64,000 nt of DNA from Neptuniibacter marinus (GTDB lineage: Bacteria; Pseudomonadota; Gammaproteobacteria; Pseudomonadales; Balneatricaceae). The notes under the pieces were generated by a model, which saw only the letters and a list, made by a program, of their open reading frames with translations, searched no databases and had not been told where the DNA came from. The stretch covers positions 310,001 through 374,000 of the forward strand of contig NZ_LUTR01000001.1 in assembly GCF_001597725.1 (NCBI RefSeq), given 5' to 3'. The position numbers were made by a program, and so were the translations under genes. Position 1 is the stretch's first letter. Each line of letters opens with the position of its first letter. Positions 18,609-28,018 of the stretch are shown here, piece after piece.

Positions 18609-19901
18609 CTATTTTTTAAACAAGGAAGGTCTTACCGCTTTGACAGATAAGGTGCTTTCATACTTCTCTTGTGGCGGGTATTTGTCTTTATTGCGCTGCG
18701 GCTTCGAACGCTTTTTCTTAGGAGGCCTTAAACTTTCAGAGGACTCGATAAAAGCTCCATTCTCTATATAAGGAACTGGACGTAGTTTTATTTTCTGCTT
18801 AATCAACCCTTCTATTCGTTTCAAAAATTCGCGCTCAGCTGGGGACACTAAGGAGATAGCTTCACCCTTCTCCCCCGCTCGTCCTGTACGGCCAATACGA
18901 TGTACATAAGCCTCAGGAACATTAGGTAGATCATAGTTCACTACATGAGGCAGAGATTCGATATCAAGACCACGGGCAGCCACATCTGTAGCTACTAAAA
19001 TTTGCAGCTCCCCTGAGATAAATTCACCCAACATGCGGATTCTTTCCCGCTGAGTTTTATCCCCATGTATAGCCGCTGCATCGATTCCCTCTTTTTTCAG
19101 GTAATCAGTTACTTCATCGACCCGCTTTTTAGTACGAACAAATACTAAAGCCTGTCCCCATTTCCCCTCTTTAATTAAGTAACTCAACACATCGGCTTTA
19201 TCACTATTATCAACCGCATATGCAAACTGCTTGATCTGACTTGCCGTCGAGTTACGGGGATTTACTTTGACTTTTTTGGGGTTATTTAGATAAAAATCAG
19301 CCAGCACTTCGATGCTTTCGTCCGCGGTGGCAGAAAACAACAAGGTTTGGCGGGGCTCTGCCGCATACTCCATGATTTTCTGAATCGGTTCGATAAAGCC
19401 TAGATCCAACATACGATCCGCTTCATCTAAAACTAGGAACTCTAAATGAGCTAAGCTAATCACCTTTTGCTGAATAAGATCCAATAAACGACCTGGAGTT
19501 GCGACCAGTATATCCGCCCCACGTTTTAATTTTCGAATCTGATTATCAACCCGCACACCACCATAGATAGAGATCACTCGCATGCCTAAAGCCTGCCCGT
19601 ATTCCAGTGTGCTATCACCAACCTGAATAGCGAGCTCTCGTGTAGGCGCAAGCACTAAAGCTCTAACATGCCTGTATTCAGGTGACGGAGCCGTCTTGCT
19701 AAGCATCTCAATAATAGGTAAGGCAAAACTAGCTGTCTTCCCCGTACCCGTTTGTGCCTCAGCAAGAAGGTCTTCACCTCGTAAAACCAGTGGGATCGCC
19801 TTTGCTTGAATCGGCGTTGGCTTTTTATAACCAAGCATCTGCAAGGTTGATTGCAGTTCAGGACACAAAGCTAAATCGGAAAAAAAGGCTACATCGCTCA
19901 T
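18609..19901 (-). CDS. DEAD-box RNA helicase (RhlE-like)
   Basis: ATP-dependent RNA helicase of 430 residues. The motif order is complete: Q motif 'GYKKPTPIQAKAIP', motif I 'AQTGTGKT', Ia 'PTRELAIQV', II 'LDEADRMLD', III 'SAT', then RecA domain 2 with 'VATDVAARGLDIE' and 'HRIGRTGRAG'. The C-terminal tail (about 390-430) is Lys/Arg/Pro-rich, probably for RNA binding, and shorter than in RhlB or SrmB. RhlE-type is the best fit. Likely roles are ribosome assembly or RNA turnover. Confidence 0.94.
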   Translation of the reverse strand: MSDVAFFSDLALCPELQSTLQMLGYKKPTPIQAKAIPLVLRGEDLLAEAQTGTGKTASFALPIIEMLSKTAPSPEYRHVRALVLAPTRELAIQVGDSTLEYGQALGMRVISIYGGVRVDNQIRKLKRGADILVATPGRLLDLIQQKVISLAHLEFLVLDEADRMLDLGFIEPIQKIMEYAAEPRQTLLFSATADESIEVLADFYLNNPKKVKVNPRNSTASQIKQFAYAVDNSDKADVLSYLIKEGKWGQALVFVRTKKRVDEVTDYLKKEGIDAAAIHGDKTQRERIRMLGEFISGELQILVATDVAARGLDIESLPHVVNYDLPNVPEAYVHRIGRTGRAGEKGEAISLVSPAEREFLKRIEGLIKQKIKLRPVPYIENGAFIESSESLRPPKKKRSKPQRNKDKYPPQEKYESTLSVKAVRPSLFKK

Positions 19902-20190
19902 TCAGGTAGAAACCATCCAGAAAATCATTTGAATCTTATTTTACCTTATCTCTTCTCAACAACGCAGCGTTTTAACTACGATGTATTAAACCTCAACCTT
20001 TATCTATTAGTCACTCTCATTACAAAAAGCCTGTATAGACACTGCTTATGATGACCTCACTGATAACATAAAAGATTTAAAACTAGAAAGAGATACTGGT
20101 ATTCAACCGATTCAAGCAGAAGGGAACAATATTATTTTCGAGGCATGTCACATATCTAACTAAAGATTGAACCAACAGCGCAAAAACAAA

Positions 20191-20218
20191 AAACCAGACA
20201 TCAGATGTCTGGTTTTTT
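20191..20218. terminator. Bidirectional intrinsic terminator
   Basis: A 12-bp stem (AAACCAGACATC / GATGTCTGGTTT, one-base centre) is flanked by T6 on the plus strand and a long A-rich run on the left, so minus-strand transcripts end in TTTTTTGTTTTTG. It lies just downstream of the esterase gene and most likely terminates it. Confidence 0.88.
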
Positions 20219-20239
20219 ATTATGCGAAAAAGAAACAGA

Positions 20240-21208
20240 TTATTGCGCAGCCTGACGCTTCTCTCTCCAGCGCTGCAACAACCCTTTGCGCGGTTCTTCT
20301 TCAGCAGTAATCGCCGGTTCACTCATAATCATCGCCTTCGCATTAGCATCTAAGCCACTCATAAAAGCTTCAACCTTAGATGTATAGTCATTATTACCAC
20401 CTAATGCCTCATTCATCTCTTTATGGGAAAGCTTCTTGCTCACAACCGTTGCTTTAACGCCTATCGAACTAGCTTTAGCTGCAAAAGCGTTAGCTTGGGT
20501 GCACGCACCTTTACGGGTTGAAGAACAAGTAATTAAGAAAGGTGGCGCATCTGATTTCAACTGATGTAAAGGCGATGCCTTAACCCAAAAATCTGAACTT
20601 GCACCAAAGGCATCGTCATAAAAGCCATAATGTCTTGCACCCATGATAGTAGGTACATCTAACACAGCACTATCCAACAAAATGGTGCCTAACCAAGACT
20701 GACCACCCATTGCTTTGTGCGCACTGATAGAAGATGACACTAAACCAAGAAGGTGAGCACCGGCAGAATGACCCATTAAGATGAACTTTTCTGGATTTCC
20801 ACCCCAACTTTTAGCTTTATTTTGAGCATAGATTAACGCGTTACGTACATCTTCCGCCTGCTGCACAGGATCAGTAGCTCTAGGTAATAAACGATAGTTC
20901 ACCGAAATAAAAATAAATCCAGCAGGAAGCCAACGCTCTAACTTATTCTGAATTACGCTTTTTGATTCTTTATCGCCCATTTTCCATGCACCACCATGCA
21001 CCATAAAAACAACAGGGGCATTACTTAAACCATCACGTGTATATACATCAAATTTATTCGCTCGATCAGGACCGTAGGATATATTTTTAAATGTTTTTAT
21101 ATCACTTGCCCCATAATCTGTAGATGTTTGCCCAGTCACACAAGCACTCAAGCTGAGAAAACTGAATAATAAGATCAATCGCTGGATTACTATATTCTTG
21201 AAAAGCAT
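20240..21208 (-). CDS. Lipoprotein alpha/beta-hydrolase (esterase/lipase, HSL-like)
   Basis: A 322-residue predicted outer-envelope lipoprotein: a lipobox 'LSAC' follows the N-terminal hydrophobic helix, with the modified Cys near residue 23. The hydrolase domain has the oxyanion-hole motif 'HGGAW' (about 71), the nucleophile elbow 'GHSAGAH' (about 145-151) and an Asp and His ('SHKEM') in the C-terminal half. Such enzymes cleave short acyl or aryl esters; the substrate cannot be told. AGGAG lies 8 bases before the ATG. It is a single gene with its own terminator. Confidence 0.88.
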   Translation of the reverse strand: MLFKNIVIQRLILLFSFLSLSACVTGQTSTDYGASDIKTFKNISYGPDRANKFDVYTRDGLSNAPVVFMVHGGAWKMGDKESKSVIQNKLERWLPAGFIFISVNYRLLPRATDPVQQAEDVRNALIYAQNKAKSWGGNPEKFILMGHSAGAHLLGLVSSSISAHKAMGGQSWLGTILLDSAVLDVPTIMGARHYGFYDDAFGASSDFWVKASPLHQLKSDAPPFLITCSSTRKGACTQANAFAAKASSIGVKATVVSKKLSHKEMNEALGGNNDYTSKVEAFMSGLDANAKAMIMSEPAITAEEEPRKGLLQRWREKRQAAQ

Positions 21209-21451
21209 CTAATAACTCCTAATCTTTTAACCTGTGTACCAAAATGAATTTTCATCCCTACATAGGCCAATATAAAGCGCATACCAATAATAATTAATGT
21301 TAAAGAAGAACCCAAAACCATAGCCAATCCACACTAGTTAGACATGAATTTGGCTTAAAAGTTCTCTATTTATGGAGTCTACAACTACAAAAAACCATAA
21401 TAACGCCACCAGTATCAGATTAATCAACTGAATAAAGAGTGAATCAATGAA

Positions 21452-22678
21452 TTACAGTGTTAGTGAAAATAGATACAACCGCTCAACCGCTTCTGTAGTT
21501 TCAGTTGGCTCTGTAGATAACTGTTGTAAAACATCTAATACGCCAGAAAATACAGCAGGGGTTTCAACGCGTGGCTGCGCCCAATCATAAACAGGATCAC
21601 CTGTAGGATGAATTAAAAAAGCGGTATGGCTAAAAGTAAGACCATAATCATCACTTTCAACCACTTGTAACTGCTCACCTACATTGAAAACTAGAAATAT
21701 ACGGCCATCAATATGTTTAGCAACTTGGCTATATACCGCATTATGAGGGTTATCTAAAATATAATCTGCGCTCCACGTTGAGCTGCCTTGGTCATAACGG
21801 TAATACACTAAGCGCTTCTCAACCGGCCAAACTAGATGGATATTTCCTTGATCGTCAACCGCGGCACTATAGTGGCTTCCGTAAGGGTCATGAAAACCAG
21901 CATCAGTTGCTTCCAAGACTACCGGATCACTCCAAGCGTCATTTTCAGCTAACTGAGTAAAGTTCAACGTGCTACGCGCAGCACCACTAACATCTGAAAC
22001 ATCGGTATAAATTAAAGCGATACCTTCCCCAATATTCAAAAGACGTCCAGCTTTGCCGGGGCGTTTGTTTTCAGTGCCAAAGGTACCGTTTGATGTCCAT
22101 CTAAACAAAGGGTTATTACTTGAATAACTAACCAACTGCACAACTTTATTTAAAGTAGCCCGAGTAAATACAACATGTAGTTTCTGATCTGAAGTGATAG
22201 CAATCGTAGGCGCACTGGGCGTTTGGGTTAAGCTCCTAAAGATTCTTTTTTTCTTCAAATTCCACCATGTGGACGTCAAAGCGTCGTAGCTCAAACGGGA
22301 ATACCAGATCTCTTTATTACAACTGTAAACAATATGAAGTCGATTATTCTCCAACACCATATCAGCAGTGGACTCATTATTACTGCAATTTAAATCAACG
22401 GCCTCTTCCCAATCAGTTTGACCAGCCTGCTTAGTCATTAAAGCAAGAGCACCTTTAGATTCACTCTCTCGATCACCAAGATTAAGCATTAAATGCTGAG
22501 TTCCATCATCAGTAATAAAAAACCGTTCTTGATGGCGATAAGAGATCATTCGCTCTGCAGTACCCGTAAGATTTGTAAATCCTTGGGTAATAATCTCAGC
22601 ATTAGAGGCTGTTGGATAAACCAACAAACCCATAAAAAAGACAAAAAATAGGCGGTATTGAATACAGGGGAACTTCAT
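21452..22678 (-). CDS. Secreted protein with sialidase/BNR-like propeller repeats, function unknown
   Basis: A 408-residue protein with a signal peptide (hydrophobic core about 9-22, cleavage near 'SNA-E'). The mature part contains repeated short beta-strand blocks of the type 'LHVVF', 'IHLVWP', 'IFLVFN', each followed by a line such as 'YYRYDQGSSTW', characteristic of six-bladed sialidase-like or neuraminidase-like propellers. No catalytic Arg triad could be assigned, so enzymatic activity is not claimed. Two Cys lie in the N-terminal third ('LNCSNN', 'YSCNKE') and may form a disulfide. It is not in an operon. Confidence 0.75.
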   Translation of the reverse strand: MKFPCIQYRLFFVFFMGLLVYPTASNAEIITQGFTNLTGTAERMISYRHQERFFITDDGTQHLMLNLGDRESESKGALALMTKQAGQTDWEEAVDLNCSNNESTADMVLENNRLHIVYSCNKEIWYSRLSYDALTSTWWNLKKKRIFRSLTQTPSAPTIAITSDQKLHVVFTRATLNKVVQLVSYSSNNPLFRWTSNGTFGTENKRPGKAGRLLNIGEGIALIYTDVSDVSGAARSTLNFTQLAENDAWSDPVVLEATDAGFHDPYGSHYSAAVDDQGNIHLVWPVEKRLVYYRYDQGSSTWSADYILDNPHNAVYSQVAKHIDGRIFLVFNVGEQLQVVESDDYGLTFSHTAFLIHPTGDPVYDWAQPRVETPAVFSGVLDVLQQLSTEPTETTEAVERLYLFSLTL

Positions 22679-23326
22679 CCTTAAATTCCTATGCGGCAGT
22701 TATAATCGATTGAAAAATCCGAAGATTAAAAGCGAACAGAGCTCGTATTGAGCATTTATTGTACAGGGTACTCTTTTACTTAAGAAACTCAATTAATTAC
22801 GCAAATTTATGCATGAAAAATACTCACTAATCACCTCTTAAATCAAAATCGCGGAGCTTTCTCAGCTCAGATTTATATACCGCTTCCATATTGATCTTGT
22901 AAAAGCGTTATATCGTATCTAAATGCGGGCACCATTATAAATAATAGGCTAAAGCATTTATAGCTATTTCCTCTAAACTGTTTTCTTCATTAAATATGAA
23001 GTTAGGGGCTTAGCTGTAATTCAGATTAATAGCCGAACTGCGCACAACTCATCTTCAAAAAAGCCATAAATTTGGAAGTTATATATAAATTATTATATGA
23101 CTTTTTTACCCACACATACTGTGGATAACTTAGTGCATAGTTTTGGGGTAGATTGCTCAAACGCACAAATTACCTTGTTTCTAGCCAATCGTTTAATTTT
23201 TAATCCAAGAAAAATTAAACCTTTAATTTCAATAAGTTAAACAAATCAATAAAAATTTATCTATTTTTTGAAAGTAAGACCTGCACACTTGACAGTTTAT
23301 TTTTTAGCCTGTGCAAAAGAAACGAG
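22679..23326. other. Gene-free A+T-rich intergenic region
   Basis: About 650 bp without a credible gene. It should hold the promoter of the secreted propeller gene. Two perfect inverted repeats are visible: CTTCAT-TAAAT-ATGAAG (22985-23001) and the 11-bp arms at 23191-23220, listed separately. No tRNA, riboswitch or protein-like frame was recognised. Confidence 0.6.
23191..23220. repeat. Perfect 11-bp A+T-rich inverted repeat
   Basis: GTTTAATTTTT (23191-23201) and AAAAATTAAAC (23210-23220) are separated by 8 bases. The stem has only two G-C pairs, so it is a poor terminator. It could be an operator or a DNA-bending site in the gene-free region upstream of the secreted propeller gene. Confidence 0.5.
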
Positions 23327-23359
23327 AAAAACGGTGAAACCCGAGAGCAACACCGTTTT
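23327..23359 (-). terminator. Terminator of the 36-residue basic protein gene
   Basis: On the minus strand AAAACGGTG and CACCGTTTTT form a 9-bp stem with a 14-base loop, ending in T5 then CTCG. It lies about 20 bp after the stop codon of the small gene, as expected for its intrinsic terminator. Confidence 0.7.
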
Positions 23360-23380
23360 AAATTCACTTAACAGTGATTA

Positions 23381-23491
23381 TCAGTTTGGAGTAGAACGGT
23401 AATGCTCAGGAACCTTCACCTTCTTACCTTTTACAGTTCGAGTGTGACCCGGTACATGCACCTTCTTTTTCCCTTTTTGAGTTTTAGCCAT
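23381..23491 (-). CDS. Small basic protein, 36 residues, unknown function
   Basis: A short gene with good independent support: ATG at 23491, a strong AGGAG ribosome site about 7 bases upstream, a clear stop, and a terminator just downstream. The product is extremely basic: about a third of the 36 residues are Lys or Arg, with 'KGKKKVHVPGH' and 'KGKKVKVPEHYRS' forming an internal pseudo-repeat. No Cys, membrane segment or catalytic motif is present. Its charge resembles nucleic-acid- or ribosome-binding peptides, but that is inference only. It lies downstream of yfaE on the same strand but is separated by two hairpins. Confidence 0.75.
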   Translation of the reverse strand: MAKTQKGKKKVHVPGHTRTVKGKKVKVPEHYRSTPN

Positions 23492-23580
23492 GACTAAACT
23501 CCTAAAAAAGAGAAGAACTTGTAGACACCAAGCATGACTAACGAGATAATTCATCTGCGAGTCCAGTTAACCATACTGGC

Positions 23581-23614
23581 CCTCCAAAGATAGTTCTTCG
23601 GGCTCCTTTGGAGG
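23581..23614. other. Hairpin between yfaE and the small basic gene
   Basis: CCTCCAAAG (23581-23589) and CTTTGGAGG (23606-23614) form a perfect 9-bp stem with a 16-base loop. It has no T-run. It follows the yfaE terminator-like hairpin and lies in the probable 5' leader or promoter region of the 36-residue gene. Confidence 0.55.
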
Positions 23615-23620
23615 ATATGC

Positions 23621-23654
23621 AAAGCCTTATAAGTGCCAGCTTATAAGGCTTTTT
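23621..23654. terminator. Terminator-like hairpin after yfaE
   Basis: AAAGCCTTATAAG (23621-23633) and CTTATAAGGCTTT (23640-23652) form a 13-bp stem with a six-base loop. The T-run is good on the plus strand (T5) but short on the minus strand (TTTGC), although the minus-strand nrdA-nrdB-yfaE operon ends here. It is probably the operon's terminator or a 3' stabiliser. Confidence 0.7.
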
Positions 23655-23659
23655 AATTT

Positions 23660-23926
23660 CTACTCTTCCGGCAGTTCTAGCTCTATATGTGTTTTAGGAA
23701 TACAGCAGCAAGTTAGAATTTCATCATCCTGAAGATCTAATAAGCTTTCTTGCACATATTCAACTTCACCTTCGATTAAGCGCACTTTGCAACAACCACA
23801 ATAACCGCCACGACAGTTGTAAGGTGCAGGTATCTCTTGAACCTCTAGCGCATCCAACAACGTAGTTTCATACTGATAATAAAAGGTATGGTGGTTATTA
23901 ACTTTGATCCTTGATGGGCCAGCCAT
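23660..23926 (-). CDS. yfaE: 2Fe-2S ferredoxin YfaE (RNR beta-subunit cofactor maintenance)
   Basis: An 88-residue plant-type ferredoxin with the ligand pattern C-x4-C-x2-C ('CRGGYCGCC') and a distal Cys in 'ILTCCC'. In E. coli YfaE reduces the diferric site of NrdB during assembly and repair of the tyrosyl radical cofactor. It lies 11 bp after nrdB with AAGGAC before its ATG, giving the standard nrdA-nrdB-yfaE order. Confidence 0.93.
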   Translation of the reverse strand: MAGPSRIKVNNHHTFYYQYETTLLDALEVQEIPAPYNCRGGYCGCCKVRLIEGEVEYVQESLLDLQDDEILTCCCIPKTHIELELPEE

Positions 23927-23937
23927 ATAATATGTCC

Positions 23938-25068
23938 TTAAAGATCAAAGCCGTCAAAATCATCATCGCCCATTTCGTTGTCAATTTGACCAACTAAGTA
24001 TGAGCTTATTTCTGCTTCCTGCGGTGCAACCTGAACATTGTCACTCACTAACCAAGCATTCATCCAAGGGAGTGGGTTCTGACAAGCAGGGAAGATCTCT
24101 TCTAAATTCAGCGCTTTCATACGAACATTTGTAATGTACTCTACATAGTCCGATAAGATTTTAGCGTTTAGACCAATCATTGAACCTTCACGGAATAAGT
24201 ATGTTGCCCAATCTTTCTCTTGTTGGGCAGCTTCCTTAAAAATCCCATAAACTTCAGGCTCGCATTCCTTCGCAATCTCTTTAAACACAGGATCATCTGC
24301 ACCAGATGCCATAATATTCAACATATGCTGAGTCCCCGTTAGATGAAGTGCTTCATCACGAGCAATCAGTTTAATAATTTTAGCGTTACCTTCCATAATA
24401 GCTCGCTCTGCAAAAGCAAAAGAGCAGGCAAAACTGACATAGAAACGGATCGCTTCAAGTACATTGATAGAGACCAACGTGAGGTAAAGCTTTTTCTTCA
24501 AATTGCGTAATGAGGTGTCAAACACTTTACCATTAATGGTGTGCAAACCTTCGCCATGAATGCTGTAGGCACTGGAAAGGTTAATAAACTCATCATATAA
24601 ACGTGTAACGGAATCAGCGCGGCGAATAATTTCGGGATTCGTTACGATCTCATCAAACACCTCTGATGGCTCAGTGATTATATTACGGATTATGTGAGTA
24701 TAAGAGCGACTGTGGATCGTTTCACTAAATGCCCATGTTTCAAACCATGTCTCTAGCTCGGGCAAAGATACAACAGGCAAAAATGCAATATTAGGTGAGC
24801 GCCCTTGTACAGAATCTAGCAAGGTTTGATATTTTAAGTTACTCAAAAAGATATGCTTTTCATGTTCCGGCATATTTATAAAGTCTTTACGGTCAGTAGA
24901 TAGATCTACCTCCTCAGGACGCCAGAAAAATGAAAGCTGCTTTTCGATTAACTTTTCAAAAATTGGATATTTCTGCTTGTCATATCGAGCAACGTTGACG
25001 CTTCGGCCAAAAAACATCGGTTCTTTAGTTGCATCATGAGTACTGTGACTGAACGTGGTGTACGCCAT
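23938..25068 (-). CDS. nrdB: Ribonucleoside-diphosphate reductase class Ia, beta subunit NrdB
   Basis: Supplies the tyrosyl radical for deoxyribonucleotide synthesis. The 376-residue protein has the helix with the radical Tyr in '[11 protein letters not shown]', iron ligands in 'WAFSETIHS' and '[14 protein letters not shown]', and a C-terminal acidic tail ending 'DDDFDGFDL', which docks on NrdA. It lies 94 bp after nrdA and 11 bp before yfaE. No truncation was seen. Confidence 0.97.
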   Translation of the reverse strand: MAYTTFSHSTHDATKEPMFFGRSVNVARYDKQKYPIFEKLIEKQLSFFWRPEEVDLSTDRKDFINMPEHEKHIFLSNLKYQTLLDSVQGRSPNIAFLPVVSLPELETWFETWAFSETIHSRSYTHIIRNIITEPSEVFDEIVTNPEIIRRADSVTRLYDEFINLSSAYSIHGEGLHTINGKVFDTSLRNLKKKLYLTLVSINVLEAIRFYVSFACSFAFAERAIMEGNAKIIKLIARDEALHLTGTQHMLNIMASGADDPVFKEIAKECEPEVYGIFKEAAQQEKDWATYLFREGSMIGLNAKILSDYVEYITNVRMKALNLEEIFPACQNPLPWMNAWLVSDNVQVAPQEAEISSYLVGQIDNEMGDDDFDGFDL

Positions 25069-25162
25069 CGATATATTCGTTCCTGAAATTTTATAATTAT
25101 GACGCCTGTAATATAAGGATTACAGGCAAGCTCTACCTATCTAATCGGGAAATGCATGCAGA

Positions 25163-27427
25163 TTAAAGCTTGCATGCTCCACCTTCGCACCCAGCATCAT
25201 CCGCTTGATCTGAAGCACCGTCGCGCGTGTTGTGATAATACAAAGTCTTAACCCCGTATTTATAAGCCGTCAATAAATCCTGCAATAACTGCTTCATCGG
25301 CACTTTATCATTTGGGAAACGGGCAGGATCATAGTTGGTATTAGCAGAGATCGATTGATCGACAAACTTCTGCATAATCCCCACCAACTGTAGATAGCCT
25401 GTATTATTAGGAAGATCCCAAAGTAGTTCATACTGTTCACGTAACTCAGTATATCCAGGAACAACCTGTTTCATGATCCCATCTTTACTTGCCTTCACAG
25501 AAACGTAACCACGCGGTGGTTCGATACCATTTGTCGAATTAGTAATCTGGGAGGAAGTTTCACATGGCATTAACGCCGTTAGAGTACTGTTACGCAGGCC
25601 AAACTCACGTATATCTTCGCGTAAAGTTTCCCAGAAGTAATGTAACGGCTCTTCACAGAACTCATCCACTTCACGCTTATAGGTATCAATAGGAAGAATA
25701 CCCTTAGAGTAAACGGTCTCATTAAATTTTGAACATGGGCCACGTTCTTTAGCTAATGCATTTGAAGCCTTAAGTAGGAAGTACTGCACTGCTTCAAATG
25801 TTTTGTGCACTAAACCATTAGCTGAACCATCTGAATACTTAACACCGTTCTTCGCTAAATAATAAGCAAAGTTAGTCACACCTACACCTAGAGGGCGGCG
25901 ATTCATTGTCGATGTATGAGCCGCAGGAATCGGGTAATCTTGATAATCCAATAAGTTATCTAAGGCACGTACCACTAGATCAGCAAGGTTCTCTAGTTCA
26001 CTAAGGTCATTAAGAGCACCTAAGTTAAAAGCAGACAAAGTACAAAGCGCAATCTCACCTTCTGGATCGTTTACATGCTGCAAAGGCTTAGTTGGCAATG
26101 CGATCTCAAGACACAGGTTAGATTGTTTAACCGGCGCGACAGCAGGATCAAACGGACTATGTGTATTACAGTGGTCCACGTTCTGAATGTAGATACGGCC
26201 CGTTTGTGCACGTTCCGCCGCTAAAATACCAAACAGTTCAACCGCTTTAATGGTTTCTTTGCGGATCGATGGGTCGTTCTCATACTTAACATACAAACGT
26301 TCAAACTCATCTTGATCAGCAAAAAATGCTTCATACAAACCTGGCACTTCATGGGGACTAAACAGTGTAATATCACCGCCTTTGATCAAGCGGGTGTACA
26401 TCAATTTATTAATCTGCACACCGTAATCTAAATGGCGAACACGGTTTTCTTCAACGCCTCTGTTATTTTTCAATACCAGAAGTGATTCCACTTCTAAATG
26501 CCAAATGGGGTAAAACAGCGTCGCAGCCCCACCACGAACACCACCCTGTGAACAGGATTTAACCGCTGTCTGGAAATGCTTGTAAAAAGGAATACAACCC
26601 GTGTGATAGGCCTCACCGTTGCGAATCGGGCTACCTAGAGCTCGAATACGACCGGCATTAATACCAATACCTGCACGCTGAGAAACATATTTAACAATAG
26701 ATGCAGACGTAGCATTAATTGAGTCTAAGCTGTCACCACATTCAATCAGAACACAAGAACTAAACTGACGTGTTGGCGTACGCACACCAGCCATAATAGG
26801 AGTAGGCAGTGAGATTTTAAATAAGGACGTCGCATCATAGAAACGTTTGACATAATCCAAACGTGTCTCCGCCGGATAATCGGCAAAAAGACAAGCCGCC
26901 ACCAGCATATAAAGAATCTGTGGGCTTTCGTAAACTTCACCGGTAACTCGGTTTTGTACAAGATACTTCCCTTCTAGCTGCTTAACAGCTGAATAGGAAA
27001 AGTTCATATCACGCTTATGTTTTAAGTAGCCATTAAGAACATCCCAATCTGCTTCTGAATAATCTTCTAACAGATGCTTATCATAACGCCCGTCTTCAAC
27101 CTGCTTTTTAACATGGGCATAAAGATGAGGAGGCTCATACTGACCAAAGGCACGTTTACGCAGATGAAAAATAGCTAAACGTGCGGCTAAATACTGATAA
27201 TCGGGAGAGTCTTCTGATATTAAATCCGCAGCGGACTTAATAAGTGTCTCGTGAATATCGAAAGTACGCATACCTTCAAAAAACTGCAAATGTGCTTTTA
27301 ATTCTACTTCAGAAGGTGATACGGCATTTAATCCTTCCGCAGCCCAGATAACAACCTTATGAATCTTTTCCAGATCAACCAGTTCTTGGCGTCCATCCCT
27401 TTTCGTTACCATCAGATCTTGCTGCAT
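25163..27427 (-). CDS. nrdA: Ribonucleoside-diphosphate reductase class Ia, alpha subunit NrdA
   Basis: Catalytic subunit, 754 residues from the ATG at 27427. A TTG four codons upstream is possible, but AAGG fits the ATG and the N-terminus 'MQQDLMVTKRDGRQ' aligns with E. coli NrdA. An ATP-cone region covers about 5-95. Active-site elements include 'SSCVLIECGDS', 'SNLCLEIALPT' and the C-terminal redox pair 'GCEGGACKL' that is re-reduced by thioredoxin/glutaredoxin. Two NrdR-like boxes lie about 145-190 bp upstream. Confidence 0.97.
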   Translation of the reverse strand: MQQDLMVTKRDGRQELVDLEKIHKVVIWAAEGLNAVSPSEVELKAHLQFFEGMRTFDIHETLIKSAADLISEDSPDYQYLAARLAIFHLRKRAFGQYEPPHLYAHVKKQVEDGRYDKHLLEDYSEADWDVLNGYLKHKRDMNFSYSAVKQLEGKYLVQNRVTGEVYESPQILYMLVAACLFADYPAETRLDYVKRFYDATSLFKISLPTPIMAGVRTPTRQFSSCVLIECGDSLDSINATSASIVKYVSQRAGIGINAGRIRALGSPIRNGEAYHTGCIPFYKHFQTAVKSCSQGGVRGGAATLFYPIWHLEVESLLVLKNNRGVEENRVRHLDYGVQINKLMYTRLIKGGDITLFSPHEVPGLYEAFFADQDEFERLYVKYENDPSIRKETIKAVELFGILAAERAQTGRIYIQNVDHCNTHSPFDPAVAPVKQSNLCLEIALPTKPLQHVNDPEGEIALCTLSAFNLGALNDLSELENLADLVVRALDNLLDYQDYPIPAAHTSTMNRRPLGVGVTNFAYYLAKNGVKYSDGSANGLVHKTFEAVQYFLLKASNALAKERGPCSKFNETVYSKGILPIDTYKREVDEFCEEPLHYFWETLREDIREFGLRNSTLTALMPCETSSQITNSTNGIEPPRGYVSVKASKDGIMKQVVPGYTELREQYELLWDLPNNTGYLQLVGIMQKFVDQSISANTNYDPARFPNDKVPMKQLLQDLLTAYKYGVKTLYYHNTRDGASDQADDAGCEGGACKL

Positions 27428-27570
27428 GCGACCTTCCAATTTGAAGACTTTATAATTGTTAGTTAGTACGCTGTATTACGCTTCATAATAGGGCAAAAGA
27501 ACACCCCTTTAAAAAGCGGAACCTATAATAGTGCGGCTCTCAGCTTTATCTACTCTACTTATTCAGCCAG

Positions 27571-27617
27571 ACACAACATGTAGTAGCATCAATGACTCAA
27601 GGCACTAAATATAGTGA
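27571..27617 (-). promoter_or_regulatory. Tandem NrdR boxes upstream of nrdA
   Basis: Two 16-bp sites, ACACAACATGTAGTAG (27571-27586) and GCACTAAATATAGTGA (27602-27617), match the NrdR consensus acaCwAtATaTwGtgt at about 12 and 13 of 16 positions. Their starts are 31 bp apart, the spacing of about three helical turns known for NrdR box pairs. They should mediate ATP/dATP-responsive repression of nrdAB. nrdR itself is not in the window. Confidence 0.8.
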
Positions 27618-28018
27618 TCCCAGTGTTTATTGCAACACTTGATTTTGGACTTTGGAGGGTGTAGGAACCATTAAATAAATGCTAAAACATCCATATAGCG
27701 GGGCTTACAGCGAATCCATTACATAACCACCTAGATGACATTTTTTTAAAAAAAATTAATCAAAAAAGAAGCATCAAAATACGTGCCAAAAGCAAGCAAA
27801 AAAATAATGTAATTCCCCCATCATTTCGCAGGATCCTTATGCACTATTTTTAGTGTAATTTATCAGAGCAACCACCATATTTAAACCTTGATAACACAAC
27901 TTATTCAGGTTTATAGCACTGATCCTATTTAGATACTGAAGTCAACCCAAGTACCCTTCATACTATCTTTACTGTATAATTTGGGCCCACGTTTTAGCTT
28001 AAGCAATGAGGTGGCTAT
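27618..28018. other. Gene-free region between nrd control region and DUF2788 gene
   Basis: About 400 bp with no credible gene. Near its right end TATAAT at 27975-27980 is a good -10 element for the plus-strand DUF2788 gene, although no good -35 is seen at standard spacing. Nothing else was recognised. Confidence 0.5.
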
